The notes: generated by a model from the sequence alone, not told the origin. 12,932 nucleotides of DNA from an uncultured Fretibacterium sp. (GCF_963548695.1 NZ_CAUUWA010000064.1:1-12932), one strand, 5' to 3'; shown: positions 1 through 7,086, counted from the stretch's first letter. Program-made: numbers and translations.

Positions 1-76
1 CGGGACGCTCCACGACCTCGCCCGCCGCGATGCGCGCCCACACGCTCTCCGGAAGTTCCCTAATCCGCGGCGCCAT
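1..76 (-). CDS. mutL: DNA mismatch repair protein MutL, N-terminal fragment cut by window edge
   Basis: Reading leftward from the ATG at 76-74, the 25 visible codons give MAPRIRELPESVWARIAAGE followed by VVERP. The block IAAGEVVERP is the classic first motif of the MutL GHKL ATPase domain, the N-terminal alpha-helix and start of the ATP-binding fold, so the family call is firm although only the first 25 residues are seen. MutL couples mismatch recognition by MutS to downstream strand processing. The gene continues beyond position 1. A purine-rich stretch (GAGTGG then an A-run) precedes the ATG, but there is no strong Shine-Dalgarno. It lies 64 bp downstream of the ParA-like gene on the same strand and is probably transcribed with it and mutS. 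Confidence 0.9.
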   Translation of the reverse strand, partial: MAPRIRELPESVWARIAAGEVVERP

Positions 77-140
77 TTTTTTCCACTCTTTTCCCAATCA
101 ATCCCCAAATCAATCTCTTTCGCTCCTCAGGCATCCCGAG

Positions 141-1157
141 TCAAAGCTGAAGGCCTATTTTTTCGGCAATTTTTTCCGCCAGTAGCTTGAAGTCCCTTCT
201 GGCATCGTGAACGGCATTCGCATGACTGCCTATGGCGCCATCGGCGGAAGTGAGGTTGAAAATGGGTTTACGGCGCTCCTGAGCCATAGGGATCAAACTG
301 CGGTAATGTTTTATGGTCGCCAGACAATAAGGATCCTCTTCCTGTCGAAGCCCAGGTATATCCTCTTCATCCAGAACATATTTTCGGTAGCTCCCCGGAA
401 TGTGCTGCACCCATTTGTCGTAGGCCTGAACGGGACGCTCCAGCCTCACACCATGCTGCTGGCAGAGATAGCCGATAGGCTGCATTTTTCCGTCAGGCAA
501 CCGAAAATTCGGATAACGACGAATTTCTTCGCTCTCCCTCCAATTATCCAAACGTTTTTTCCAAAGGCCCTTCCAGGAACTCAAAGCGGGCCCCAAGTTG
601 CCCAAGCCCTGTAATGAAAACAAATCCGCTCCCAGGGGAATGGCCACATAGTCCGTCGCCAATAAGGCCGAGCGGTTGATTGCGCCGAGATTCGGGCCGA
701 TATCGACCAGAATCAGGTCGGCCTGGACCGCTTGGGCGGCCATCTGCATGACCTGCCAGAAGGAGCTGAGAATTCGCATGGGACGATAGAGATTGTGATC
801 CCCCATGCTGTTGGGCCATTCCCTGGACAGGACTTCTTCATAACGGGAAAGACGCACATCACCGGGCAGCAGATACAAGTCAGCCGCTATTTTTCTAAGA
901 TGCGGCTCCGCGATGTCACCGACATCAGCCAGAGGCTCGACACACCGATAGACCGTCGAGCCCGGTTTTTCCTCCTCCCAGATCGCCTCGATCTCCTCCT
1001 CGATCAGGAACGCCGCGGTCAGATTGGCCTGCGGATCGAGATCGACAGCCACGATCCTCTTTCGCAGGCTGGCAAACATCCATGCCAGGTGGTAAATAAG
1101 GGAGGTTTTGCCCACGCCGGCCCTGTTGTTGAAGAATGTGAGCACAGGCGAAATCAT
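141..1157 (-). CDS. ParA/MinD-type AAA ATPase with atypical P-loop
   Basis: A 338-residue ParA/SIMIBI-class ATPase. Visible motifs are a P-loop at residues 10-19 (NNRAGVGKTS), the second acidic motif VDLDPQANLT at about 38-47, and Walker B LILVDIGPNLG at about 148-158. ParA proteins normally read K-G-G-V-G-K-T; here the signature Lys is Arg12 and the next Gly is Ala13, while the catalytic Lys17 is kept. The second half (about 200-338) matches nothing I can name; it has a conserved-looking QQHGVRLERP segment. The start at 1157 is chosen over the upstream in-frame 1178 because AGGAGG sits 5 bases before it and its ATGA overlaps the stop of the upstream gene, the sign of translational coupling. 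ParA proteins usually partition DNA or position complexes, but no ParB or parS-like site is visible, so segregation is not supported. A role together with the AlbA_2 partner is inferred. Confidence 0.85.
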   Translation of the reverse strand: MISPVLTFFNNRAGVGKTSLIYHLAWMFASLRKRIVAVDLDPQANLTAAFLIEEEIEAIWEEEKPGSTVYRCVEPLADVGDIAEPHLRKIAADLYLLPGDVRLSRYEEVLSREWPNSMGDHNLYRPMRILSSFWQVMQMAAQAVQADLILVDIGPNLGAINRSALLATDYVAIPLGADLFSLQGLGNLGPALSSWKGLWKKRLDNWRESEEIRRYPNFRLPDGKMQPIGYLCQQHGVRLERPVQAYDKWVQHIPGSYRKYVLDEEDIPGLRQEEDPYCLATIKHYRSLIPMAQERRKPIFNLTSADGAIGSHANAVHDARRDFKLLAEKIAEKIGLQL

Positions 1158-2362
1158 GCTTTCCTCCTCAGCGTACATACGACCGCGCTCCGGCTCGTTT
1201 CAAACTCCGGAGGAGGATTGCCGTTCCTCTCCGCCTCTCTCCGAGCCGTGGGGATCCCTCTTCCGAAGGCCTGGATGAAACCGAACGTTTTGAGCACATC
1301 GGCGATATTCGGATTGCGATAATCCGTGATTCCCGGCCTTCCGAAGTTCTCGGAGGTGACATTGCCATAGGGGCCTCCCGGGCTGTGAATCTCTATGCGA
1401 TCATTGAACCAGTACACCCGCACAGGTGCGTTGGTGCTCTCATAGGTACGGTGCAGAACGGCATTATACAAAATTTGCTGTATCGCCGCCGGGGGATACG
1501 GCAAGACGATACGGTGTGTCGGGGCTGACACGATGTCCACGGAAATACGATTGTGGGCTCTCAGCTTCTCCTCGGCACGGCGAAGCATCTCAACGAACGC
1601 CCCTCCAATTTTCTCCTCATCGGCTACGGGATCCGCCAATTCGGTCCCATCGATCCGCAAGAATTGGATGCAGGCCCCCGGCAGAAAATCCTGGGGACTT
1701 TTTCCGAGGGCAAGCACGCCCAGAACCGTCGGAGTCGTGTTCTCGGGGGAGACGATCATCTTGCAGGACGCCAACCGTTCCTCATACGTTCGATTGTTCT
1801 CCTCCAGCACGTCCGGAGCGAAGGCCGACGGCAGATATTCGTTTTCGAAAATTGACCGGGACAGATCCTCAACTTTGGCCGAGGGTATGGGATAGATGTC
1901 GAAAGGAAGGTTCTTACAGCGTCTTCTCTCGATCAAGAGCCGTTCCTCCTGCTCGTTGGCAATGGCTCGACGAGGCCCCGTGCGAATCCAGATTCTTCCA
2001 TCGTACTTCACGGGCGGCATATCGGAAGGCATGACCGTCACGACAGCCAGCTCCGCTCCCCCCAAGACACGCCTTTCCACGGACAGCACGGGCAGAGGCA
2101 GGATATTTCCATCCGTTTTGATGTCCGCCAAGGCAAGCAAAAGCCGATCGGTCACCTGTAACCCCGAAGGCTCCCCATCATCCTTCGCCCCAATAAAAAG
2201 GACACCGGGCTCATTATGGTTCGGCAAATCGTTGGCGAACGCACAGACAGCCTGACGTGCCTTCTTGGGCACGTCCCCGTTGAAGGATTCTTTACGCTCG
2301 ATCCTGTCGGACTCCAGAGATTTCAGCAGCTGAAAAAGTTCTTCATCCGAGTATCGTTTCAT
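1154..2362 (-). CDS. Schlafen-like AlbA_2 domain / GHKL ATP-binding protein (RecG-like COG2865 type)
   Basis: A 402-residue protein. The N-terminal region (about 10-135) has the AlbA_2 (Schlafen/AAA_4) pattern: ExxxxExK at 17-24, FANDLPN, GVLFIGAKDDGEPSGL, and PVKYDGRIWIRTG. The C-terminal region (about 285-385) is a GHKL-like HATPase_c_4 domain with the ILYNAVLHRTY N-box (Asn300), IEIHSPGGP at 323 onward and GRGI at 367. This architecture is widespread as 'putative DNA-binding/transcriptional regulator or ATP-dependent helicase' and is frequent in mobile and defence regions; the molecular function is not settled. The ATG at 2362 is preferred because AAGGTG lies just upstream; a further in-frame ATG at 2449 has no ribosome binding site. 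The stop overlaps the ParA-like start by 4 bases. GC is visibly lower than in mutS, which fits an insertion. Confidence 0.82.
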   Translation of the reverse strand: MKRYSDEELFQLLKSLESDRIERKESFNGDVPKKARQAVCAFANDLPNHNEPGVLFIGAKDDGEPSGLQVTDRLLLALADIKTDGNILPLPVLSVERRVLGGAELAVVTVMPSDMPPVKYDGRIWIRTGPRRAIANEQEERLLIERRRCKNLPFDIYPIPSAKVEDLSRSIFENEYLPSAFAPDVLEENNRTYEERLASCKMIVSPENTTPTVLGVLALGKSPQDFLPGACIQFLRIDGTELADPVADEEKIGGAFVEMLRRAEEKLRAHNRISVDIVSAPTHRIVLPYPPAAIQQILYNAVLHRTYESTNAPVRVYWFNDRIEIHSPGGPYGNVTSENFGRPGITDYRNPNIADVLKTFGFIQAFGRGIPTARREAERNGNPPPEFETSRSAVVCTLRRKA

Positions 2363-2474
2363 CATAACACCTTCGACCCAACGAAAATGGTTCTTTTCAA
2401 GGTCTCGCACCACCGTGCAAACCTCGGTATTTCCACGATCCGTTGGCATATGGGTTCGCTTTTATATTCCTATC
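2363..2474 (-). other. Gap between mutS stop and inserted pair, with TAGGA triplet repeat
   Basis: These 112 bases separate the mutS stop from the preferred start of the AlbA_2 gene. The mutS end is marked by three perfect tandem copies of the pentamer TAGGA on the minus strand (2482-2468); the middle copy supplies the mutS stop TAG. The remainder stays open in the AlbA_2 frame from an ATG at 2449, but no ribosome binding site precedes that codon, so I treat it as leader. No good promoter hexamers were found, so the pair probably depends on readthrough from mutS or a weak internal promoter. Confidence 0.4.
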
Positions 2475-5093
2475 CTATCCTACGGCGCCATCCCGTGCCC
2501 TCATGCTCTTCTCCTTCATCCTGTACAGCACCTCCATCGCGCGCATCGGCGTGAGGTTGTCGAGGTCCAGCTCCGCCAGCTCCTCCACGACGGCGTCCGT
2601 CTCGGGCGAAAAGAGCAGGATCTGGCGCCTCAGCGCGTTCTGGGGCAGGGGCTCGGGGATGGAGGAGCGCTCGAACCCCTCCCGCTCGAAGAGTTCCAGC
2701 AGCTCGAAGGCCCGCCTCAGCACAGGCTTGGGCAGCCCTGCAAGGCGCGCCACCTCGATGCCGTAGGAGCGGTCCGCCGGACGCGGCACCACCTGGTGCA
2801 GAAACACGATGCCTTCCGTCCCCTCGGCCACCGCCATGCTGCAGTTGCGCACGCCGTCCAGCCGCTCCTCCAGACAGGTCAGCTCGTGGCAGTGCGTGGC
2901 GAACAGCACCCGCGGGGCCGCGCCGCAGCCGCCGTGCAGGTACTCCAGGACCGCCCAGGCGATGCTCATTCCATCCCATGTGGCCGTCCCGCGCCCCACC
3001 TCGTCCAGGATCACCAGGCTGCGGTCGGTAACGTTGTTCAGAATGCCCGCCGTCTCCAGCATCTCCACCATGAAGGTACTGTTGCCCCGGACCAGGTCGT
3101 CGTGGGCCCCGATGCGCGTGAAGACGCGGTCCACCAGGCCGAAGGACGCGCTCTCGGCCGGGACCCACAGGCCCGCCTGCGCCATGACCGCGAGCAGGGC
3201 CGCCATGCGCAACCAGGTGGACTTGCCCGCCATGTTGGGCCCCGTCAGGATGACGATGCGCGCCGCATCCCCGCCCAGCACCACGTCGTTGGGCACGAAG
3301 GTCGCGTCCGTCAAGGTCGCCTCCAGCACCGGATGGCGGCCGCCCCTGACGGTCAGGGCCATGGAGTCGTCCACCGTCGGGCGGACGTAGCCGCGCTCCC
3401 GCGCCACCTGGGCGGAGGACGCGGCGCAGTCCAGGATGCCCAGTAGACGTCCCGTCATCTGGATGTCCGCCCCCTCCGAGATGACGTGCTCGACGACGGC
3501 CCGATAGAGTTCCCCCTCGATACGCGCGGTCTCGCCCTCGCTGCGCGCCATCCTGTCCTGGAAGTCCCGCAGCTCCGGAGTGACGAAGCGCTCGGCGTTC
3601 ACCAGGGTCTGACGGCGCTCGAAGTGCGGCGGCACCGTCTCCAGCCCCGTCCTGCCGATCTCGAGGTAGTAGCCGAATGCCCGATTGTAGCCGGACCTGA
3701 GGCGCGGGCTCCCCGTCGCCGCCCGCTCGCGTTCCAGGTACTCCGCGAGCCATGCCTCGCCCTTCTCCGAGACGTCGCGCCAGGAGGCGAGCTCCGCGCT
3801 GAAGGAGGAGCGCACGACCGGCCCCGCCCCCAGGACGCGGGGCAGCTCCTCCTCCAGTGCCTCGTCCAGATGGACGCGCAGGGGCTCCAGGTCCGGCAGC
3901 GCGGCGAAGAGGCCGGCGAGCGGCTCCGGGAAGGAGAAGGAACGCAGGCGCGGAAGCAGTCGCAGCGTATCCCGGATCGCGGCGAGGTCACGCGGCATCC
4001 CCGTGCCCAGGGAGAGCCGGGACAGGGCGCGCTCGGCGTCGCGGGCCCCGGCGAGCGCATCCTGAAGGTCCCCCAGCCGCGTCGGGTCCTCCACGAGGGC
4101 ACCGATGCAGGCCTGACGCCGTTCGATGGCCGGAATATCCATCAGGGGCCGCATCAGCCACTCCCTGAGGGTGCGCCTCCCCATGGGGGTCCGGCAGCGA
4201 TCCAGGCAGGCGAGCAGCGAGACGGACCCCTGGGAGAACTCCGGGACCAGCTCCAGGTTGCGCTGCGCCGCCGCGTCCAGGCTCATTCGGTCACGGGCAC
4301 GCAGCGGCGTGATGCGCAGCACGTGGCGAACCGCGCTGAACTGCGTCGCGGACAGGTAGTCCAGCACGGCCCAGGCGGGGCCCGCACAGGGATCGTCCTC
4401 CTCGATGCCGAAGGACGCGAGGCGCGCCCCTCCCAGGGCCGAGCGCAGGCGCTCCGCCGCCGTCCCCGCGCGGAAGACCTCGGGCGCGGCGGGCAGAAGC
4501 GCATACCCCTTCAGAAAATCGGGGGGAGTGCGAAGGGTCGCGGGATGCAGCACCTCGCCGGGCGTGAAGGCCGAGAGGAGCGCGGCGGCCTCCTCGGGGG
4601 CCAGGGTCCCCGCCTCCAGGCCGCCGGTCTCGACGGACAGAAGCGCCAGCGCGACGCGGCCGTCCTTCAGCGGAAGGACCGCGGCTAGGCGCCCCGTGTC
4701 CCCGCTCTCCTCCGGGACGTAGGTGCCCGGCGTCACGAGGCGCACCACGCGCCGCTCCACGACGCCCTTACCCGTCGGCTCCCCGATCTGCTCGCAGATG
4801 GCCGCGCGGCAGCCGGCCTTGATGAGCCTCCCCAGGTAAAGGGAAAGCGCATGGTGCGGCACGCCCGCCATGGGGATCTTCCTTTCGGCATCCCGGGCCG
4901 TCAGGGCGATGTCCAGGATCGACGCGGCGGTGCGCGCGTCGTCGAAGAACAGCTCGTAGAAGTCCCCCATGCGGAAGAGCAGCAGCGCGTCGGGATACTC
5001 CGCCTTCCATTGCCGGTATTGGCTCAGCCAGGGAGTCATCTTGATGTCGTCGGGTATGTCCACCGTCTCGTCTCCTCTTCCTCGTGTGCTCAT
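2475..5093 (-). CDS. mutS: DNA mismatch repair ATPase MutS
   Basis: A complete MutS of 872 residues. The mismatch-reading FxE motif is in RMGDFYELFFDDA (Phe45, Glu47). Domain I continues through GVPHHALSLYLGRLI and EQIGEPTGKG. The ATPase domain has Walker A GPNMAGKST from residue 618, then LVRGNSTFMVEM, Walker B LVILDEVGRGT and the FATHCHELT loop. The tail LDLDNLTPMRAMEVLYRMK matches the usual C-terminal dimerisation segment. It recognises mispairs and small loops and recruits MutL using ATP. The ATG at 5093 is preferred because GGAGAGG lies about 8 bases upstream; a GTG at 5171 would add 26 residues unlike the family, whose conserved part begins near TPWLSQYR. In many bacteria mutL follows directly; here two extra genes intervene. 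Composition is strongly GC-rich. Confidence 0.97.
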   Translation of the reverse strand: MSTRGRGDETVDIPDDIKMTPWLSQYRQWKAEYPDALLLFRMGDFYELFFDDARTAASILDIALTARDAERKIPMAGVPHHALSLYLGRLIKAGCRAAICEQIGEPTGKGVVERRVVRLVTPGTYVPEESGDTGRLAAVLPLKDGRVALALLSVETGGLEAGTLAPEEAAALLSAFTPGEVLHPATLRTPPDFLKGYALLPAAPEVFRAGTAAERLRSALGGARLASFGIEEDDPCAGPAWAVLDYLSATQFSAVRHVLRITPLRARDRMSLDAAAQRNLELVPEFSQGSVSLLACLDRCRTPMGRRTLREWLMRPLMDIPAIERRQACIGALVEDPTRLGDLQDALAGARDAERALSRLSLGTGMPRDLAAIRDTLRLLPRLRSFSFPEPLAGLFAALPDLEPLRVHLDEALEEELPRVLGAGPVVRSSFSAELASWRDVSEKGEAWLAEYLERERAATGSPRLRSGYNRAFGYYLEIGRTGLETVPPHFERRQTLVNAERFVTPELRDFQDRMARSEGETARIEGELYRAVVEHVISEGADIQMTGRLLGILDCAASSAQVARERGYVRPTVDDSMALTVRGGRHPVLEATLTDATFVPNDVVLGGDAARIVILTGPNMAGKSTWLRMAALLAVMAQAGLWVPAESASFGLVDRVFTRIGAHDDLVRGNSTFMVEMLETAGILNNVTDRSLVILDEVGRGTATWDGMSIAWAVLEYLHGGCGAAPRVLFATHCHELTCLEERLDGVRNCSMAVAEGTEGIVFLHQVVPRPADRSYGIEVARLAGLPKPVLRRAFELLELFEREGFERSSIPEPLPQNALRRQILLFSPETDAVVEELAELDLDNLTPMRAMEVLYRMKEKSMRARDGAVG

Positions 5094-5157
5094 GCACAGA
5101 TCCTCTCCGCCATCCTCATCCGCTTTTCCATAATTCGTTAATTCACTTTTCCATTTT

Positions 5158-5163
5158 ACTATA
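5158..5163 (-). promoter_or_regulatory. Weak candidate -10 box for mutS
   Basis: On the minus strand TATAGT sits about 65 bases before the chosen mutS ATG, inside a short AT-rich island flanked by GC-rich DNA. The hexamer 17 bases upstream (TGGGGC) is a poor -35, so this is only a candidate. Transcription from here would make the upstream GTG at 5171 untranslatable, in agreement with the 5093 start. Confidence 0.3.
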
Positions 5164-5216
5164 GGCCGCACACGCCCCCAGCCCCATCATATGACCGACA
5201 TGCAAATATGAAAGGA

Positions 5217-5279
5217 GCCGCCTAGGCCAGGCGGCGCCCCTGTCTGTATTCCCGTTTTCTCCTTCCGCACGAAAAACGG
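5217..5279 (-). terminator. Paired hairpins downstream of the nitroreductase gene
   Basis: Immediately after the nitroreductase stop, leftward, there is CCGTTTT (5279-5273) able to pair with AAAACGG (5258-5252). Next comes a compact GC hairpin of GCCGCCT, a 5-base loop and AGGCGGC (5235-5217), followed by the T-rich TCCTTTCATATTTG. The second helix is the stronger terminator candidate. There is no clean T-run, so termination efficiency is uncertain. It separates this gene from mutS. Confidence 0.45.
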
Positions 5280-5281
5280 AC

Positions 5282-5947
5282 CTACGCCCCCGGCTTCACG
5301 CCCATCGGCATAATGCAGAGGACCTCGTCGTCGTCGGGCAGGCTCAGAATCCCCTCGATCTCGTCGTCCCGGGCGGAGCGGATGTAGCGGGTACCGATGC
5401 CCAGGGCCCCGGAGGCCAGATAGACGTTCTGGGTCATCGCCCCCGCGGCGACGGCCGCGAACTCCTCCGCATCGTCGTCATCCTTGAACTTCCTGGAGAG
5501 CGCCGCGGAATCCGAGACGAAGATCAGGGTGCAGGGCGCCTTCGCGACGAAATCCTGTTTTCCTACCCGTCCCCGGACATCCTCCTTGGAGACCTCCTTC
5601 AGCGCATGGGTTCTCCAATCGTACAGGAAGGTTCCGTCGGACCGGGCCACGTAGATCTTGACGTAGGGCTCCATCCCCATGGCCATCGGCACCGTCCAGC
5701 CCTTCTCCCCGCGGTTCAGGCCCGTCGCCGCCCACAGGACCGTCGATAGGTTCTCCAGGGAGATGTCCTTCATGGAGGCAAAATCGCCTCCCACGGCCGA
5801 GGCACGGCTCCCGAGGACATCGAACACCCCAGAACCGCCCGTCCTCTGCGGGGCCGGGAGCGAGACATCGGCGGACGCCGACCCGATGGGGAAAAGAACC
5901 ACGGCAGCCAGAAGGAACACGCACAATCTTTTGAAAGCGGTAAACAT
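5282..5947 (-). CDS. Exported nitroreductase-family (SagB-like) flavoprotein
   Basis: A 221-residue protein with a Sec signal peptide (K6-R7, hydrophobic 8-22, predicted cut ASA|D at 26/27). The mature part has the nitroreductase/SagB-like fold signatures LSTVLWAATGLNRG, YVKIYVARSDGTFLYDW, GKQDFVAKAPCTLIFVSD and AGAMTQNVYLASGALGIGT. Such enzymes bind FMN and reduce diverse substrates; the exported branch has no settled substrate. The usual RTxPSA-type segment after the GLNR motif is altered here (GWTVPMAMG), so FMN contacts may differ. TAAGGAGG lies 7 bases before the ATG, a strong ribosome binding site that fixes the start. It is divergent from the MarR gene, with both promoters in the 180-bp gap, which suggests but does not prove shared control. 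Confidence 0.82.
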   Translation of the reverse strand: MFTAFKRLCVFLLAAVVLFPIGSASADVSLPAPQRTGGSGVFDVLGSRASAVGGDFASMKDISLENLSTVLWAATGLNRGEKGWTVPMAMGMEPYVKIYVARSDGTFLYDWRTHALKEVSKEDVRGRVGKQDFVAKAPCTLIFVSDSAALSRKFKDDDDAEEFAAVAAGAMTQNVYLASGALGIGTRYIRSARDDEIEGILSLPDDDEVLCIMPMGVKPGA

Positions 5948-5981
5948 GACAAACCTCCTTAGATTTTATGTCGTGTCCCGT

Positions 5982-5987
5982 ATTATA
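5982..5987 (-). promoter_or_regulatory. Candidate -10 box for the nitroreductase gene
   Basis: A perfect TATAAT on the minus strand lies 35 bases before the ATG at 5947, a distance consistent with a short leader carrying the AAGGAGG site. No recognisable -35 hexamer is present at 16-18 bases (GGCGGG region), so the promoter may be weak or activator-dependent. The 180-bp region it shares with marR is otherwise without evident genes. Confidence 0.5.
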
Positions 5988-6090
5988 CTCATCCGCCGGA
6001 GCTTCCCGCCTCCGCCTTTTTCCCCTCCCAACGAATCCCTTTTTCTACTCTCCCGTGTTTTTCCGTTCTCGGACTTTTACCTCGTTACGC

Positions 6091-6119
6091 TTGACAATAG
6101 TTTTATATAAAACTATAAT
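6091..6119 (+). promoter_or_regulatory. marR promoter with embedded perfect palindromic operator
   Basis: The -35 TTGACA (6091-6096) and -10 TATAAT (6114-6119) are both consensus with the ideal 17-base spacer. Filling the spacer is a perfect 20-bp palindrome, ATAGTTTTATATAAAACTAT (6097-6116), overlapping the first three bases of the -10. MarR dimers bind palindromes of about this length and block RNA polymerase, so self-repression is the natural reading. The predicted transcription start is only a few bases before the marR ATG at 6129. Confidence 0.85.
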
Positions 6120-6128
6120 GATCCCACG

Positions 6129-6572
6129 ATGCGCATCGGAGACGATATCGTTCAGAAGATCTCGGACCTGCGGAACCTGGCCAACGCCTTCATCCTTAAA
6201 TGTCTGGAGGAGGAGGGCATCGTTGGTCTTGTCCCCTCGCACGGGGCCGTTCTGGCGGCGCTCTATCGCGAAGGTCCGCTGCCGATGAAGGAGATCTGCA
6301 AACGCATCCACAGGGACAAGAGCACCCTTACCGTCCTGGTGCGAAAACTGGAGGAGCTGGGCTATGTGGAACGGGAGCCCGACGAAAAGGACAACCGCAT
6401 CGTTAGGGTCCGCCTGACGGAGAAGGGCGTCGCCTCCCGCGGCGCTCTCGAACGGGTCTCCCTGCGCCTGCGCGAAAGGGTTTGGGGCGACGCTCCAGAG
6501 GAGGAAAAGGCGGCGGTCTGCCACGCATTGATTAAAATGATCGAGCGCATGGAACAGGACCCGGTCCGGTGA
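6129..6572 (+). CDS. MarR-family transcriptional regulator
   Basis: A 147-residue winged-helix protein of typical MarR length. The DNA-binding part shows PLPMKEICKRIHRDKSTLTVLVRKLEELGYVEREP with PMKEICKRIHRDKSTLTVL as helix-turn-helix (about residues 53-72), then the wing DEKDNRIVRVRLTEKG. The flanking N- and C-terminal helices form the dimer interface in this family. MarR proteins sense small molecules or oxidants and release DNA. No Shine-Dalgarno precedes the ATG at 6129 and the promoter places the RNA start just before it, so the message may be leaderless. The next gene begins 59 bp downstream with a related operator between them. The regulated function is probably the adjacent flavoprotein; the inducer cannot be told. 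Confidence 0.9.
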   Translation: MRIGDDIVQKISDLRNLANAFILKCLEEEGIVGLVPSHGAVLAALYREGPLPMKEICKRIHRDKSTLTVLVRKLEELGYVEREPDEKDNRIVRVRLTEKGVASRGALERVSLRLRERVWGDAPEEEKAAVCHALIKMIERMEQDPVR

Positions 6573-6594
6573 GGCAAAAAAATTTTTTGCATAA

Positions 6595-6614
6595 ATAGTT
6601 TTATATCAAACAAA
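6595..6614 (+). promoter_or_regulatory. Second MarR operator-like site upstream of the flavoprotein gene
   Basis: ATAGTTTTATATCAAACAAA matches the marR promoter palindrome at 17 of 20 positions: the left half is intact (12 identical bases) and the right half has three changes. It lies 17 bases before the ATG at 6632. A TTGCAT just upstream (6587-6592) could be a weak -35, but no good -10 is in register. The site may damp readthrough or a weak internal promoter. Confidence 0.6.
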
Positions 6615-6631
6615 AATGGAGGCGACGAAGT

Positions 6632-7036
6632 ATGATCGACTTGGAGAAAATTCTGAGGGAGAACCCCAATGGGGTCCTGGCCACGCGAAATGGCGACGGA
6701 GTTGCGACGCGAATTTTCCAGTTTCTTTTCATGGGGGACGGAAATAAGGTCTATTTTTGCACGGAGAGCGACAAACCCGTCTACCGGCAGCTGACCGCCA
6801 ACCCAAAAGTATCCTTCTGTACCTCGGCGAAGGATTGGAATCCGGTGCTCTCCCTAGATGGCAGGGCCGTCTTCGTCGATGACATGGCGCTGAAACAGCG
6901 CGCCCTGGAGGAGTACCCCCTGATTCGGGATATCTTCAAGACCGCGGACAACCCCCTCTTCAAGTTATTCTACCTGGAGGTCCAGGAGATCCACACCTTC
7001 TCCTTCGCCGAAGGGGCAAAGCTCTCCAACCCGTAA
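6632..7036 (+). CDS. Pyridoxamine 5'-phosphate oxidase-like FMN-binding protein
   Basis: A 134-residue single-domain split-barrel protein. The opening LEKILRENPNGVLATRNGDGVATRIFQF, the strand KVYFCTESDKPVYRQLTANPKVSFC and LSLDGRAVFVDD are the typical pattern of the PNPOx-like superfamily, small dimeric flavoproteins that often bind FMN or F420. The end contains LFYLEVQEIHTFSF, the usual last strand. Actual vitamin B6 synthesis is not implied, since true PdxH is longer; this subgroup is generally annotated as putative reductase or pyridoxamine-phosphate-oxidase-like. GGAGG lies 9 bases before the ATG. It follows marR and shares its operator sequence, so it is the best candidate target of that regulator. 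Confidence 0.85.
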   Translation: MIDLEKILRENPNGVLATRNGDGVATRIFQFLFMGDGNKVYFCTESDKPVYRQLTANPKVSFCTSAKDWNPVLSLDGRAVFVDDMALKQRALEEYPLIRDIFKTADNPLFKLFYLEVQEIHTFSFAEGAKLSNP

Positions 7037-7086
7037 CCCAACAGGATGCGAACGAGGGCCCTCGGCCCCCGTCGGATCAACGCCCC

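Noticed and set aside
141..1157. Plasmid partition locus
   Set aside because: Only a ParA-like protein is present; no ParB-like gene, centromere repeats or replication gene is visible, and the flanks are chromosomal mismatch-repair genes.
2415..3446. Long plus-strand open frame (343 codons) opposite mutS
   Set aside because: It is antisense to the intact, strongly conserved mutS; its low-complexity Arg/Gln/His-rich translation is typical of a GC-rich shadow frame.
3486..4688. 400-codon plus-strand open frame opposite mutS
   Set aside because: Also a shadow of mutS: Arg/Gly/Gln-rich product with no recognisable domain and no good ribosome binding site.
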